A model generated the notes under the pieces. It did not search any database. It worked only from the letters and a program-made list of their open reading frames with translations, and was not told the DNA's origin. The translations under genes and the position numbers were made by a program. This document shows, piece after piece, positions 25,176 through 34,900 of a stretch of DNA of 64,000 nucleotides (positions are counted from its first letter, which is position 1; the number at the start of each line of letters is the position of its first letter). The DNA is from Sphingomonas sp. TREG-RG-20F-R18-01. Its GTDB lineage: Bacteria; Pseudomonadota; Alphaproteobacteria; Sphingomonadales; Sphingomonadaceae. The stretch is taken from assembly GCF_022662475.1 (NCBI RefSeq), contig NZ_JAKNQQ010000003.1, positions 124,001 through 188,000 on the forward strand, written 5' to 3'.

Positions 25176-26054
25176 TCAGGTCGTGAGGGTCAGGGACATG
25201 GCGAGCCGCTTGCTCGATCCCGCCGCAATCTCGAGGATGCCGGGTTTGTCACGAAGGTCGCCGGCGTAGCCCACCGGATCGGCGAAGCCCTGCCATGGTT
25301 CGATGCATAGGAAGTCGGCGCCCGGCTTCGTCCACACCCCCAGCGTCGGGAAGTCGGCGAAGTCGATCGCCAGCCGGGGACCGACCGGGGGACCATAGCT
25401 TGCGCTGCGGCTGTTCAGGCGATCGAATATGACCGCATCGGCGACGAACAGGTCATCGCGCAGTACCAGCGTATCGCCGGAAACGGGCGTCGGCTGCGGA
25501 TCGGGCAGGAGAAAACCGTCTGCGTTGATCCGGCGGATCGGCGCAGGTTCGTCCTGCGCAAACCGGATCGTGTGCATCGCACGCGGCTGATCGAACGGGA
25601 GCGGCCACCGTAGCGCCGGATGGAACCCAAAGCTTGCCGGCATCGGGACGTCGCCGAAATTGGCGATGTCCGCCGTGACGCGCAGCTGCGTTGCCGACAC
25701 GCAAAACTGGATGTCCAGCTGGAACGCGAACGGATAGACGGCGCGAGTCTGCTCGGATGCCGACAGCCGGAAGGTCACCGCGTCCGCTGCCTGGTCTATG
25801 ATATCGAACGTCGAATGGCGTGCGAAACCGTGTTTTGGCATGGCATAGCGCTGGCCGTCGAGCCGATAGCATCCGCCTTCGAGCAAGCCGATCACCGGAA
25901 ACAGAATCGGCGCGCGCCCATGCCAGACCGCGGGATCACCATCCCACAGCAAGTCGCGGCCATGCCCGTCGCGCAGAAACTGGAGTTCCGCACCAAGCTG
26001 CGAGATGCCCGCAGAGATCCCCCCGGACGAGATGGTTGGCACTTCCACCGACAT
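25176..26054 (-). CDS. Aldose 1-epimerase (mutarotase) family protein
   Basis: 292 residues with the galactose-mutarotase beta-sandwich pattern: ISQLGAELQFLRDGHGRDLL, RAPILFPVIGLLEGG, PKHGFARHSTFDI (catalytic His), PASFGFHPALRWPLP (second His) and CIEPWQGFADP (catalytic Glu). This resembles the LacX/YihR-like branch, which interconverts alpha and beta anomers of free or modified sugars. It is the first gene of the leftward trio epimerase-SDR-GH130-like, so it likely prepares the anomer needed by the next enzyme. There is no signal peptide, so it is cytoplasmic. Confidence 0.88.
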   Translation of the reverse strand: MSVEVPTISSGGISAGISQLGAELQFLRDGHGRDLLWDGDPAVWHGRAPILFPVIGLLEGGCYRLDGQRYAMPKHGFARHSTFDIIDQAADAVTFRLSASEQTRAVYPFAFQLDIQFCVSATQLRVTADIANFGDVPMPASFGFHPALRWPLPFDQPRAMHTIRFAQDEPAPIRRINADGFLLPDPQPTPVSGDTLVLRDDLFVADAVIFDRLNSRSASYGPPVGPRLAIDFADFPTLGVWTKPGADFLCIEPWQGFADPVGYAGDLRDKPGILEIAAGSSKRLAMSLTLTT

Positions 26055-26144
26055 GCTGCTCCCGTGGGTCAGATGTCATCGACCGCGCGAGCGGGCCGGA
26101 TGACGGGCGGCCCCGACAAAGCCAGCAACGTTCCGAAAACACGA

Positions 26145-26160
26145 ATGAATTATTGTTCAT
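26145..26160. promoter_or_regulatory. Inverted repeat upstream of the epimerase-SDR-GH130 operon
   Basis: ATGAA-N6-TTCAT, about 90 bases upstream of the epimerase ATG, in the only AT-rich patch of this gap. A plausible operator or UP-type promoter element; the partner is unknown. Confidence 0.35.
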
Positions 26161-26310
26161 GGTGCCGCGCGCGCGCCGGAGGGATCGCGTCCCGGTCTCG
26201 TGAACCGATGGGGCTCACGCCTGTCCGTGGATGCCGACCGCGGATCTCAGCCGCGGTGGCGGCGTGCCCGGTCGTAGGATCAAATTGCGCGCGGTGTCGG
26301 CAAGGGCGAT

Positions 26311-26344
26311 CGAGCATCGGGATCGCTCGGGATCCCGATGCTCG
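26311..26344 (-). terminator. Long perfect hairpin after the HU gene
   Basis: A 14-bp perfect stem (CGAGCATCGGGATC with its complement) and 6-base loop, starting 8 bases after the HU stop. No T-run follows in the reading direction, so it may be a Rho-assisted terminator or an mRNA 3'-end protector. Confidence 0.55.
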
Positions 26345-26352
26345 ACGACCGA

Positions 26353-26628
26353 TCAGCCGTTCAGACGATCCTTGAGCGCCTTGGCGGGCGCGAAGCCGAG
26401 CTTCTTGGATGCCGCGATCTGGATGGTCTCGCCGTTCGACGGGTTGCGGCCTTCGCGCGCGGGGCTGTCCTTGACCTTGAACTTGCCGAACCCGGCAAGT
26501 GCGATTTCTTCCCCGGCCTGCGCCGCTTCGGCAATCGCTGCGAAGACGCTGTCGACGATCGCCTTGGCGTCTGCCTTGGAGATGTCGTTGGCGGTCGCGA
26601 TCTTCTCGTTCAGCTCGGCATTGTTCAT
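26353..26628 (-). CDS. HU-family DNA-binding protein
   Basis: A 91-residue nucleoid protein. The N-terminal helices (MNNAELNEKIATANDISKAD) are followed by AGEEIALAGFGKFKVKDSPA and the DNA-binding arm REGRNPSNGETIQIAASKKL with its intercalating Pro in the RNPSNGE tip, then FAPAKALKD. The length equals that of typical HU subunits. It bends and compacts DNA and assists recombination and replication. The ATG at 26628 (AGGA upstream) is chosen; 38 further residues are possible from 26742 but unlike the family. The gene's upstream region ends at an IS30 element about 200 bases away, which may have altered its promoter. Confidence 0.95.
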   Translation of the reverse strand: MNNAELNEKIATANDISKADAKAIVDSVFAAIAEAAQAGEEIALAGFGKFKVKDSPAREGRNPSNGETIQIAASKKLGFAPAKALKDRLNG

Positions 26629-26835
26629 GGGACATGTCCTGTCTGTGATAGGGAGCCGGCCCCCTAGCGGGCCGAGCGCGTCGTGACCAGTCGCTCTTCG
26701 CCGCCAGGCACGATCTTGCGGTGGGTGGTGCTGGAAGCGCACAGACGGGATCGGTCAACCCGTGACCGCATGCGCCCCGCTCACTGAAGTCCGGATGCGG
26801 AAATGGGCGGCCGGGTTCCGAACGTCCGCAATCGC

Positions 26836-28062
26836 GGGTGGGTTCAACCGGTGAACGCAACGGCTTTGGCGAACATCTCAGCGGGCGTTTCGTAGTTCAA
26901 GGTTTTTCGGGGTCGTTCGTTAAGCTGCCGGGCGATGTTGCTGAGCTGGGCTTGGCTGAAGGTGGAGAGATCGATGCCGTGGGGCAGGTATTGGCGCAGG
27001 AGCCGGTTGGTGTTTTCGTTGGTGCCGCGCTGCCAGGGGCTATGCGGATCGCAAAAGTAGACTTCGACATCGGTCGCGAGGGTGAAGCGTCGGTGGTCAG
27101 CAAGTTCTTTGCCGCGGTCCCAGGTCAGCGACCGGCAGAGGTCTCCGGGGAGCTTGCGCGCCTGCCCGATCAGCGCTGAGACGACGGTCGCGGTCTGCTT
27201 GTTCGCGACCTTGGCCAGGATCACGTAGCGCGACTGCCGCTCGACCAGCGTCACGACATGGCTGCCGCGCGCGCCCGAGATGAGGTCGCCCTCCCAGTGC
27301 CCGGGCACGGCGCGGTCCTCGACGCACGGCGGCCGTTCGCTGATCGGGACCGCGTCCCTGATCTGGCCGAGCCCGTCGCGCTTCAGGCTGGCATGGCGCG
27401 AGCGCCGGATCGTACGCTTGGCCCGCAGATGCTCGAGCAGCTCCTTCTTCAGCACGCCACGTGCCTGGATATAAAGGCTTTTGTAGATCGTCTCGTGTGA
27501 CACGCGGTGCTGCTCTTGGTCGGCGAAGCGGCGCCCCAGCCAGCCCGCAATCTGCTCGGGCGACCATTTGCGGCGCAGCTTCGCCGACACTGTTCGGCGC
27601 AAGGCCAGATAGCAAGCCAGCTTGCAGGGCTTGGGGCGCAGCGCACGCTCCCAGGCCGCCTGATCAGACACCGTCGCGCGGTAGCGGTCCCGCCCTCCGT
27701 TACGCCCTACCTCCCGGCTGATCGTCGATGGCGACCGGCCAAGCTGCGCCGCAATCGCCCGTAGCGAGCGCCCCGCGACCAAGCCTCTGGAGACCTCCTC
27801 GCGCTCGGTCAGGCTCAGGGCCCGTGCCGCTCGCCTGCGCTCGGGAGGTCGGATGCCACCTGACGGCGACAGCACCGAAAACACTGATGAGGACTCCCGA
27901 TCAAACCGTCGTCCGATCGAACTCATCGACTCGCCGCGTCGCCATCGGTCCCAAATCTCCGAACGCTGCTCGGCCGAGTAGTAGATCCGCTTCCGCTGCT
28001 TCATCGCTTGCACCCCTCTCACCTCGAGAATGATGCGTTGCGCTGACCGGTTGAACCCACCC
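26836..28062. mobile_element. IS30-family insertion sequence, apparently complete
   Basis: A 1,227-base element bounded by inverted repeats of 27 bases that match except at two positions. Each end begins GGGTGGGTTCAACCGGT; the ends are at 26836-26862 and 28036-28062. It contains one transposase gene read leftward, whose stop codon lies inside the left repeat. No clear target duplication could be identified. A 7-bp hairpin (28062-28084) abuts the right end, consistent with the taste of IS30-type elements for palindromic targets. Confidence 0.88.
26844..28004 (-). CDS. IS30-family transposase
   Basis: 386 residues. The N-terminal helix-turn-helix part (SAEQRSEIWDRWRRGESMSS) is followed by a second HTH (LRAIAAQLGRSPSTISREVG). 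The DDE catalytic core has GHWEGDLISG (first Asp), SLTWDRGKELADHRRF (second Asp) and PHSPWQRGTNENTNRLLRQY (Glu), ending in LNERPRKTLNYETPAE. All three acidic residues and the RGTNE signature are intact, so it is probably active. The ATG at 28004 has GAGAGGGG 8 bases upstream. Confidence 0.95.
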   Translation of the reverse strand: MKQRKRIYYSAEQRSEIWDRWRRGESMSSIGRRFDRESSSVFSVLSPSGGIRPPERRRAARALSLTEREEVSRGLVAGRSLRAIAAQLGRSPSTISREVGRNGGRDRYRATVSDQAAWERALRPKPCKLACYLALRRTVSAKLRRKWSPEQIAGWLGRRFADQEQHRVSHETIYKSLYIQARGVLKKELLEHLRAKRTIRRSRHASLKRDGLGQIRDAVPISERPPCVEDRAVPGHWEGDLISGARGSHVVTLVERQSRYVILAKVANKQTATVVSALIGQARKLPGDLCRSLTWDRGKELADHRRFTLATDVEVYFCDPHSPWQRGTNENTNRLLRQYLPHGIDLSTFSQAQLSNIARQLNERPRKTLNYETPAEMFAKAVAFTG

Positions 28063-28106
28063 TTCGACCATGGTGCTGTCGAAGCCCCAGCGTTCGCGCC
28101 GTTTCG

Positions 28107-29825
28107 CTAGTGGTCGACAGCGACCGATCGATGTGCTGCCGCGCGCGGCACCGGGCTCATGACCAGCAGCGAGACACCCTGTCGCGGCAGGGCAAACGCC
28201 AGGCTGGCGATACCGCCATGGACGCGAAGTTGTTCCGGATCCGGGTCCATCGTCGCAAGTTCAGCGGCCTTCAGCAACGCCGCCCGCTGTTCGTTCGTGG
28301 GGGCCAGCGGCGATCCCATCGCGCGCCAGGTGGCAAAGCTGTTCGAGTGGTCCGCGTCGATCCGATACTGCGTCAGCGCAACGCCCCGCGCGAACGCACG
28401 CGGCAAGCGGCGCAGTTGGAGGTGTATCTCGGCCTTTGGTCCGGGTTGATCGTCGTCGTGATAGTGCCAGACCAGAACTGAAACGGCGTCTCCGTCGAGA
28501 CTGGCGACGCTGCCGACGTCCGCGGTGTCGCGCACGCCGTCACGCAGTACCGTGTCCAACGCGACCTGATGGTCGGACGTGGCCGGGAGATACCGCCCCG
28601 TCATTTTGGCGAACATCTTGAAGAGGTTCATGATCGGCAAATCGATGCCATTCGAGGTCAGTTGCCGGAAACCGGCGAACGGCGCCTGATCCTCGAATTC
28701 GAATGCCCAGGACAGGATACCCTCGAGATGCAGGCCACGCCGCCCCGCGAGCGCCAACAGGCGCGGGAACGCGGCGGCCGTATAGCTCGAGTACAGGGTG
28801 CCGTTGCGGTAGGCGTTGGCCGGACCCTGACAGGCCGCACAGCCTTCCGGGTCCGCTTCACCGATGATGATGGGCGTGTTCCGGAAGGCAGGGTTCGCGG
28901 CGATCGCGGCGAACTCGTGATCGGCCGCCTTCAGCTGCGCGTTCAAGCCCATGCGAACATGACGGCCGTTCGCGTCCGCGATGACTTCGGGCTGGCCCTT
29001 GGCGTGGAAGGAGAGGAAGTCGAGGGGCATCCCGGCCGCTTGCTCGTGCGCCATGAACGCCGCGAGGAAATCGTCACCGGCGCCCGCGCTGTCCGGTCCG
29101 CCGACCCGCGCCTCCGGCAAGGCCCGCCGCACGCCACGGACGGCAGCGTCGTGCAGGCGAAAGAACTCTTCGCGTGTGCCACCCCAATAATATTGCGGCA
29201 AATTGGCTTCGTTCCAGGTCTCGAAATACCAGCTTGCCACGTCTTGGCGGCCATAGCGTGCGATGCAGTGCAGCACCCACGCGTGGATCAGCGCCTCCCA
29301 ACGACCGTAATCGCGCGGCGGATAGGCCCAACCGGTCCGCAACGTGCCGCTGCCCGGTCGCCAGTCGTGTTGATAGGGGAGGGGCTTGGTCGACAGGGCC
29401 TGCGGCATGAAGCCGAGTTCGACATAGGGTTTGACCCCACGGGCGCGGTACGTGTCGAAGATCCGGTCGACAACGCTCCAGTTGTAGATCGCCCGCCCGT
29501 CCGGAGTTTCGGAATAGATGCCGGTGGACCCCCATTTGAAGGCAGGCGTGCCGTCGCCCGACGTCAGCAGATTATGGGTTCGGAAGTATACGCGATCATG
29601 GGCGAGGGAACCCAATGTCGCCAACGTGCTGCGGCCGTCCTTCATCGTTGCGTAATTGGGTTCGTCCGCACCAAAGAAACGCCAGACCGGGTCGACGGGC
29701 TTTCCCGGACTGCCTGCATCGATCGCGATGGTGACCGGAAAACTTGGGGTGCCAGGATCGGAACGGGCGCAGGCGGGTGCGCAGACGACCATCGCCGCGG
29801 CTGTCATCATTCCAAGCCGTTTCAT
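28107..29825 (-). CDS. GH39-like glycosidase (beta-xylosidase type)
   Basis: A 572-residue exported hydrolase. The signal sequence (MKRLGMMTAAAMVVCAPACA) may be cut as a lipoprotein or a secreted protein. The catalytic (beta/alpha)8 part has YNWSVVDRIFDTYRARGVKP, YFETWNEANLPQYYW with the acid/base Glu after Asn, and TPIIIGEADPEGC with the probable nucleophile Glu. A C-terminal beta domain includes VSVLVWHYHDDDQ. This arrangement fits GH39 (xylosidase/iduronidase). The long upstream open frame is rejected because the ATG at 29825 has AGGTGG 7-8 bases before it. It is divergent from an SDR, with a LacI-like palindrome in the shared gap. Confidence 0.85.
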   Translation of the reverse strand: MKRLGMMTAAAMVVCAPACARSDPGTPSFPVTIAIDAGSPGKPVDPVWRFFGADEPNYATMKDGRSTLATLGSLAHDRVYFRTHNLLTSGDGTPAFKWGSTGIYSETPDGRAIYNWSVVDRIFDTYRARGVKPYVELGFMPQALSTKPLPYQHDWRPGSGTLRTGWAYPPRDYGRWEALIHAWVLHCIARYGRQDVASWYFETWNEANLPQYYWGGTREEFFRLHDAAVRGVRRALPEARVGGPDSAGAGDDFLAAFMAHEQAAGMPLDFLSFHAKGQPEVIADANGRHVRMGLNAQLKAADHEFAAIAANPAFRNTPIIIGEADPEGCAACQGPANAYRNGTLYSSYTAAAFPRLLALAGRRGLHLEGILSWAFEFEDQAPFAGFRQLTSNGIDLPIMNLFKMFAKMTGRYLPATSDHQVALDTVLRDGVRDTADVGSVASLDGDAVSVLVWHYHDDDQPGPKAEIHLQLRRLPRAFARGVALTQYRIDADHSNSFATWRAMGSPLAPTNEQRAALLKAAELATMDPDPEQLRVHGGIASLAFALPRQGVSLLVMSPVPRAAAHRSVAVDH

Positions 29826-29878
29826 TGTGTCACCACCTGCCCATGCCCGTGGAGGATGCGGACGACGGGACTGATGTG

Positions 29879-29888
29879 CAAGCGCTTG
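29879..29888. promoter_or_regulatory. Candidate LacI-family operator in the GH39/SDR gap
   Basis: The perfect 10-base palindrome CAAGCGCTTG (context TGCAAGCGCTTGGA) has the AAGCGCTT core common to LacI/GalR operators. It lies 54 bases upstream of the GH39 start and could serve both divergent genes. Confidence 0.5.
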
Positions 29889-30075
29889 GACGGAAAGGCG
29901 CAACGCGCCAGGGCAGGCGGCCTGCCGCCCGTTCCTGGGATGCGGCGCACCTGGGCAGCCCGAAAGGGCGTTGCCGGCCGCGGCTTCGCTCATGCGATCG
30001 GGGCTACAAGATCGGAGCAAGCCACACCATCTCGCTGGCGCGCGCTTTCAGCTCCAGCGATCAAAGGACGTACCC

Positions 30076-30855
30076 ATGAACATCGATCTCCAAGGCAAGA
30101 CCGCTCTCGTCACGGGTTCGACCGAAGGCATCGGCTTCGGTATCGCGCAGAGGCTTGCAAAGGCGGGTGCGGCGGTGGTGCTCAACGGCCGAACGCCGGA
30201 AAAGGTCGACGCCGCGGTCGCGCGGATCGGCGGCAGTGCGCGCGGCGTAGCCGCCGATCTCGGCAGCGTCGAGGGCCATGATCTCCTGTTCGCTGCGGTG
30301 CCGCAGGCGGACATCGTCGTCAGCAATCTTGGCATCTTCCAGCCTGCCGACTTCTTCGAGACCGACGACGCCACCTGGGACCGGCACTGGCAGATCAACG
30401 TGATGGCTGGCGTACGACTGGCGCGAGCATATCTGCCGGGGATGGAAGAAAAAGGCTGGGGGCGCTTCCTCCTGCTGGCGTCGGAATCGGCATTCAACAT
30501 TCCAGTCGAGATGATCCATTACGGGGTCAGCAAGACCGCCGACGTTGCTCTCGCGCGGGGGCTTGCGAAGCGGATGGCCGGCACCGGCGTGACCGTGAAC
30601 TCGGTGCTGCCCGGCCCGACACTGTCCGAGGGCGTCGAGGCGATGCTGGAGACGGAGCGTGCCCGATCCGGCAAGCCGATCGCGGACGTCGCCGCGGCGT
30701 TCGTGCAGAAGCACCGGTCCAGCTCGATCATCCAGCGCGCGGCGACGGTCGAAGAAGTGGCGAATATGGTCGTCTATCTCGCGTCGCCCTTGGCGTCGGC
30801 CACGACGGGGGCTGCTCTTCGCGTCGACGGGGGCGTGATCGATACCTTGATGTGA
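30076..30855 (+). CDS. SDR family oxidoreductase
   Basis: 259 residues: ALVTGSTEGIGFGIAQRLA for nucleotide binding, VVLNGRTPEKV with Arg favouring NADP, IVVSNLGIFQ, Ser in LLLASESAF, Tyr-x3-Lys in HYGVSKTADV, then SVLPGPTLSEG and ATTGAALRVDGGV. The catalytic Ser, Tyr and Lys are all present. It resembles the 3-oxoacyl-reductase-like branch used for sugars and small alcohols. The ATG at 30076 has AAGGA 8 bases before it; the frame open back to 29971 is rejected. It is divergent from GH39 and may act on the released sugar. Confidence 0.87.
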   Translation: MNIDLQGKTALVTGSTEGIGFGIAQRLAKAGAAVVLNGRTPEKVDAAVARIGGSARGVAADLGSVEGHDLLFAAVPQADIVVSNLGIFQPADFFETDDATWDRHWQINVMAGVRLARAYLPGMEEKGWGRFLLLASESAFNIPVEMIHYGVSKTADVALARGLAKRMAGTGVTVNSVLPGPTLSEGVEAMLETERARSGKPIADVAAAFVQKHRSSSIIQRAATVEEVANMVVYLASPLASATTGAALRVDGGVIDTLM

Positions 30856-30944
30856 GCCACCGGGGGAACGCGGCGCATGGCCGGACCCTGGCTGACGAAG
30901 AAAGCGACGACCCCATCCGCGGAACGCCGGAGGACGCGGACCGC

Positions 30945-31688
30945 TCACGCCTTCACGAGCATCCGCTCGGGCCGTCGGTGCTGCGCGCGAGAGAACAGCG
31001 CGAACGTGCGATTGACGTAATTGGCCACGCCGCTGAGGCTGTCGATATATGCCTTCACGTCGGGAACGAGGACCGCCTCGACGAGGCGTGGAATACGATC
31101 CGGGTCGGGGGTATCGAAGCGGAGATAAAACCACGGCTGGCCGCGTCGCAGCTTCAACGGCTGAGTCACATCATGCCACTCGAACGCCCACATCAGCTGG
31201 CGCGGCCAGATATGGACCGGGAACCGCCCGCCGATCATCAAGCCCGGCATGGCGAGTGACCCATAATCCAGGAACGGTGGAAACTGGTTCAACCAGGCCG
31301 GCGTGTCAGAGAGAAACACATAGGGCGTGACGATCTGGATGATTGGTCGATCCGGATGTCGCCATTCATTGCGGGCCACGACGGTGAGCATCTGGTTGAG
31401 CGCCGTCGAACGCACGGTGCTTTGCGGTCCATCGATATTGACCAGATGCGGCTGGCCCTTGGGATCGAAATCGAAGCGCAGGTGCAGGTCGACCGGACAG
31501 GATACGACGATGTTGCGTGCGTCGAAATCAATTGCGGCGGGGCATAACTGCACGGATTTGGCCGACTGCGGTTTGGCCACCTTGCGGTCGAACGCAGATG
31601 GCGCGTCCCAGATCAGGCTTGCCGCAGTCGGCATGAGTGCCCAGCCGATCTCGGCGGGGGCAGTGCGGGACCGAGTGCGCGTAAACAT
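30945..31688 (-). CDS. Hypothetical protein (247 aa) divergent from the peroxidase
   Basis: An unrecognised soluble protein. Start 31688 (AGAGG about 9 bases upstream) is preferred; 31796 is possible and would add 36 residues. It contains IGWALMPTAASLIWDAPSAF, VSCPVDLHLRFDFDPKGQ, a Trp/Pro/Phe-rich centre (LNQFPPFLDYGS, FPVHIWPRQLMWAFEWHD) and RRGQPWFYLRFDTPDPDRIP. The tail is basic (RAQHRRPERMLVKA). The dense conserved-looking aromatic and proline pattern suggests a real beta-rich enzyme or binding domain. No signal or membrane segment is visible. The gene faces away from the giant peroxidase, sharing 276 bases of upstream DNA, so co-regulation is possible. Confidence 0.65.
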   Translation of the reverse strand: MFTRTRSRTAPAEIGWALMPTAASLIWDAPSAFDRKVAKPQSAKSVQLCPAAIDFDARNIVVSCPVDLHLRFDFDPKGQPHLVNIDGPQSTVRSTALNQMLTVVARNEWRHPDRPIIQIVTPYVFLSDTPAWLNQFPPFLDYGSLAMPGLMIGGRFPVHIWPRQLMWAFEWHDVTQPLKLRRGQPWFYLRFDTPDPDRIPRLVEAVLVPDVKAYIDSLSGVANYVNRTFALFSRAQHRRPERMLVKA

Positions 31689-31943
31689 ACCAATGACCTC
31701 TTTCTCGACCGAGCCGCGCGCGAAACCAAGCGTGTGCGCGATCAACGCTGGGATCCATGCTCCTTCGGCGCGGCGGAAAATCATTTCCGGCATCATCTGT
31801 TTAACGGATGCGGCACTACCCCCGAATCGGGCATAAACTCACAAGAACGTGCTTCGGGGCAGAGGGGCCGTCAATAGAGAGTGTGTAGTGGATAGGTCGA
31901 GCGGCAAGAGACGCCGTTCGGCCAACGATCGACCATGTGTTAG

Positions 31944-31953
31944 CTCTATAGAG
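31944..31953. promoter_or_regulatory. Perfect palindrome next to the peroxidase ribosome site
   Basis: CTCTATAGAG, perfectly symmetric, runs into the ribosome site GAGGGA (31951-31956) of the peroxidase gene. It may be a -10-like element (CTATAG) or a regulator site; the function is not established. Confidence 0.3.
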
Positions 31954-31964
31954 GGATCAGTTCG

Positions 31965-34900
31965 ATGACGCTGAGGACATTCTCCTTCAATCTTTCCGAC
32001 ATTGAACTTCTGTTGGCGCAGATCAACTTTCGCCCGCTATTCACCAAGAATGCGAACGGCGTCTTGGTTGTGGTCATCAACTGGACCGGCGATAGTGCGG
32101 TTTACGACGCAAACGGTACGCTGATCGTAGATCCGACCAATGGCGGGCAGCATGTCCCGACGCCGACGGAAATCAGCGCCAATCTCGCGCTGTATGGCGC
32201 ATCGTACAGCGGGTATGTCGACATCGCGGGGCTGCGCTACGTAACAGGAAATTACAATAACCTATTGCCTGGCCAGCAATTCTGGGGCGCGGCCAATCAA
32301 CCGTTCACGCGGCAGTCGGCGGCGGATTTTAATCATTACCTGAAACAGGTGCTGGGCGCAGTCTCGACCTCCACCAGCCAGAGCGCCGTCGCCAGTGATG
32401 GCCCGCTGACGAGCCACACCACCACGGTTCCGGTCGGCAACGGCACGGTGACGGTCACGTACAATACGTTGGATCACAGTGTCGTGGCGACGACGACGAC
32501 GACGACGGACGGACATCATCTCGTCGTGTCGACCAATACGTTGAGCCAGACGCTGACGGTCCAGACGATGATTTCGGACGCGTCCGGGACCCATGCTGCG
32601 GGCGCACCGGTCACGACGCCACTGGCGCCATCGAGCTATCTTTCGGGCGGCGAGCTCGATCCGACGTATCACCCCGGCCTGGCCGCCAAGATCACCGCGG
32701 CGCAGACCGTCGGCACGACCACCGGGCTCGACATGGCGAGCTACAATCCGGGCAAGAGCGTCGTCGACTACACCCCGCGAATGATCAGCGAGACCGTCAC
32801 CACCGGCGGCCATGTGACCTATGACGCCAAGGGGCACTATCTCAGCGGCGACGGCGTCGTCCTGATGCACGATGCCAAGGGACATGTGGTCTATTATTCG
32901 GGACAGACCTCGGCGCAGCTCCAGGCGTTCCAATATGATGCGAGCAAGACGATCGATACCCGCGGACTGGTCGTCGGCGCGGCGATCGTCGATACGTCGG
33001 TTCCGCTGCAGCCGGGGCAGCCCGATGGGTCGGGAGGCGTCACGCCCAACGGCGATGCCAACCTGTACAGCGGCGCGGGGTATGGGACGCTCGCGACCGT
33101 CGGGCAGCACGACAAGCAGAATACCGATGCGAACAATATCACCGGGTTCGGCAATCACGAATATTTCTACGGCAATATCGCCTCGATCGGCGGCAACGCG
33201 CCGAACAACCAGTTTCTCGCGCTGTTCGGACAGTTCTTCGATCATGGCCTCGACTTCATCGGCAAGGCGGCGGTCGACGGGCAGGGACATAGCGTCAACA
33301 TCACGATCCCGCTCGCGGTCAACGATCCGCTCTACGGCGTGATCGGCAACGACGGACGGCCGACGACGTCGATCACCATCACGCGCGCGACCGTCGACAA
33401 TACCTGGCTGAAGGATACCGCGGGGAACGTCCTCGATGGACACGACCTGGCGCATTCGGTGGTCGATGCCAACGGGGTCGCGGTGAAGGATGCCAATGGT
33501 CTAGCCTTGTCGCGCGCGGGCGCGGATGGCGTCTGGGGAACCGCGGATGACATAGCTTCGCTCGGCGGGGCGACGCAGAACTCCACGGTCGGCGCGGTTC
33601 TCGCGTTGCAGAACCCGACCTACATCAACCACTCCTCGCCCTATATCGACCAGAGCCAGACGTACGGCTCGGCGAGCGACGTCACGCAGATCCTGCGCGA
33701 ATGGGTGGCCGATCCGAACCACCCGGGGCAGTATGTCGCGGGCGCCAAGTTGCTGGATGGGCACCAGACCGTATCGTACACCAACGCATTCGGCGCAGCG
33801 ACGACCGCCATGCTGCCGACGCTGAACGAACTTCGCGCGGCGATCACGGCGACCGGACGCACCGCGCTGACGTGGGACGACGTGACGGACGCGCTCCGGC
33901 ATCGCGATGCGCAAGGCCATGTCGGCTATTATGACAGCACGGGGACCGAGGTCGCGTACCTCGACGGCCAGACCGTCAACGGAACGACGGTGATCGGCGG
34001 ACAATTGCACTGGGTCGACCCGACCAAGGCTGGACCAGTCGACCTGACCGGGTTGATCACACATTCCAGCGCCGAACCGCTTCTGATCGACATCAACCCG
34101 CACGTGGACGGCGCACACCTCACGTCGGCGCTTGCGCTCGATGCGATCGCCACGCTCAACGCGAGCCTTGCGGGAGTCGGCAGCCTTGCGATCGTCAATG
34201 GCGTCGTGACGCTCACCGTCGCGGCGGGCTTGCCCGGTGCGGGAACCTATACCGGCGTTGCGGCCCTGTCGCCCTGGGTCAACTTCACCGATTTCAGCAT
34301 CACCAAGACACTCTTCAACGCGCCCGGCGCGCCGATCAGCGACGCGGTGCATGCGGCGGTCGGTGAAGTGCTGCTGGATTCGGTCGGCGACCATTATGTC
34401 GCCGGCGACGGGCGCGCGAACGAGAATTTTGGCCTGACCGCGATTCATCAAGTCTGGCACGAGGAGCATGGCTTCCAGGTGCAGAACCTCGAGGCGACGA
34501 TCGCCAGCCTCGACGCGCAGGCGACCGCGTCGGGTCATCTGAACGGCACCAGCCTCAACCCCAATCACACGACCGTGCACAATTGGGAAACCGCGGTTGC
34601 CGTAACCAACCAGACGATCACCGACAGCTTCGTCTCGAGCGTCAAAGACGCGAAGGGGACAGGTAACCACTTCGAGGCGACCGGCGGCGTCCTGGCACGC
34701 GATACCGACGGGAACTTCTACGCTGCCAGCACCACCCTCGCGACGGCGCAGGCAGACACTCAGCATCACTTTGCCGGCTATGTCATGGTCGACAATACGG
34801 TGTCCGCGACGATCCAGGGCGGCGTGGTGACCAACGGCATCTCCGCGGCAGGCAATTACACCGATGCGAACGGGTTGCTCTCGTGGAACCAGGATACCGT

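Larger units (their letters stand above)
26055..26352. other. 298-base region between HU and the sugar operon
   Basis: Holds the presumed promoter of the leftward epimerase operon, with the symmetric motif ATGAA-TTATTG-TTCAT at 26145-26160 in locally AT-rich DNA, and the hairpin at the end of the HU gene. No gene is supported. Confidence 0.55.

Noticed and set aside
28569..30281. A 570-codon plus-strand frame opposite the GH39 gene
   Set aside because: No motif, and it runs over the SDR start; the minus strand has signal peptide and catalytic Glu motifs.
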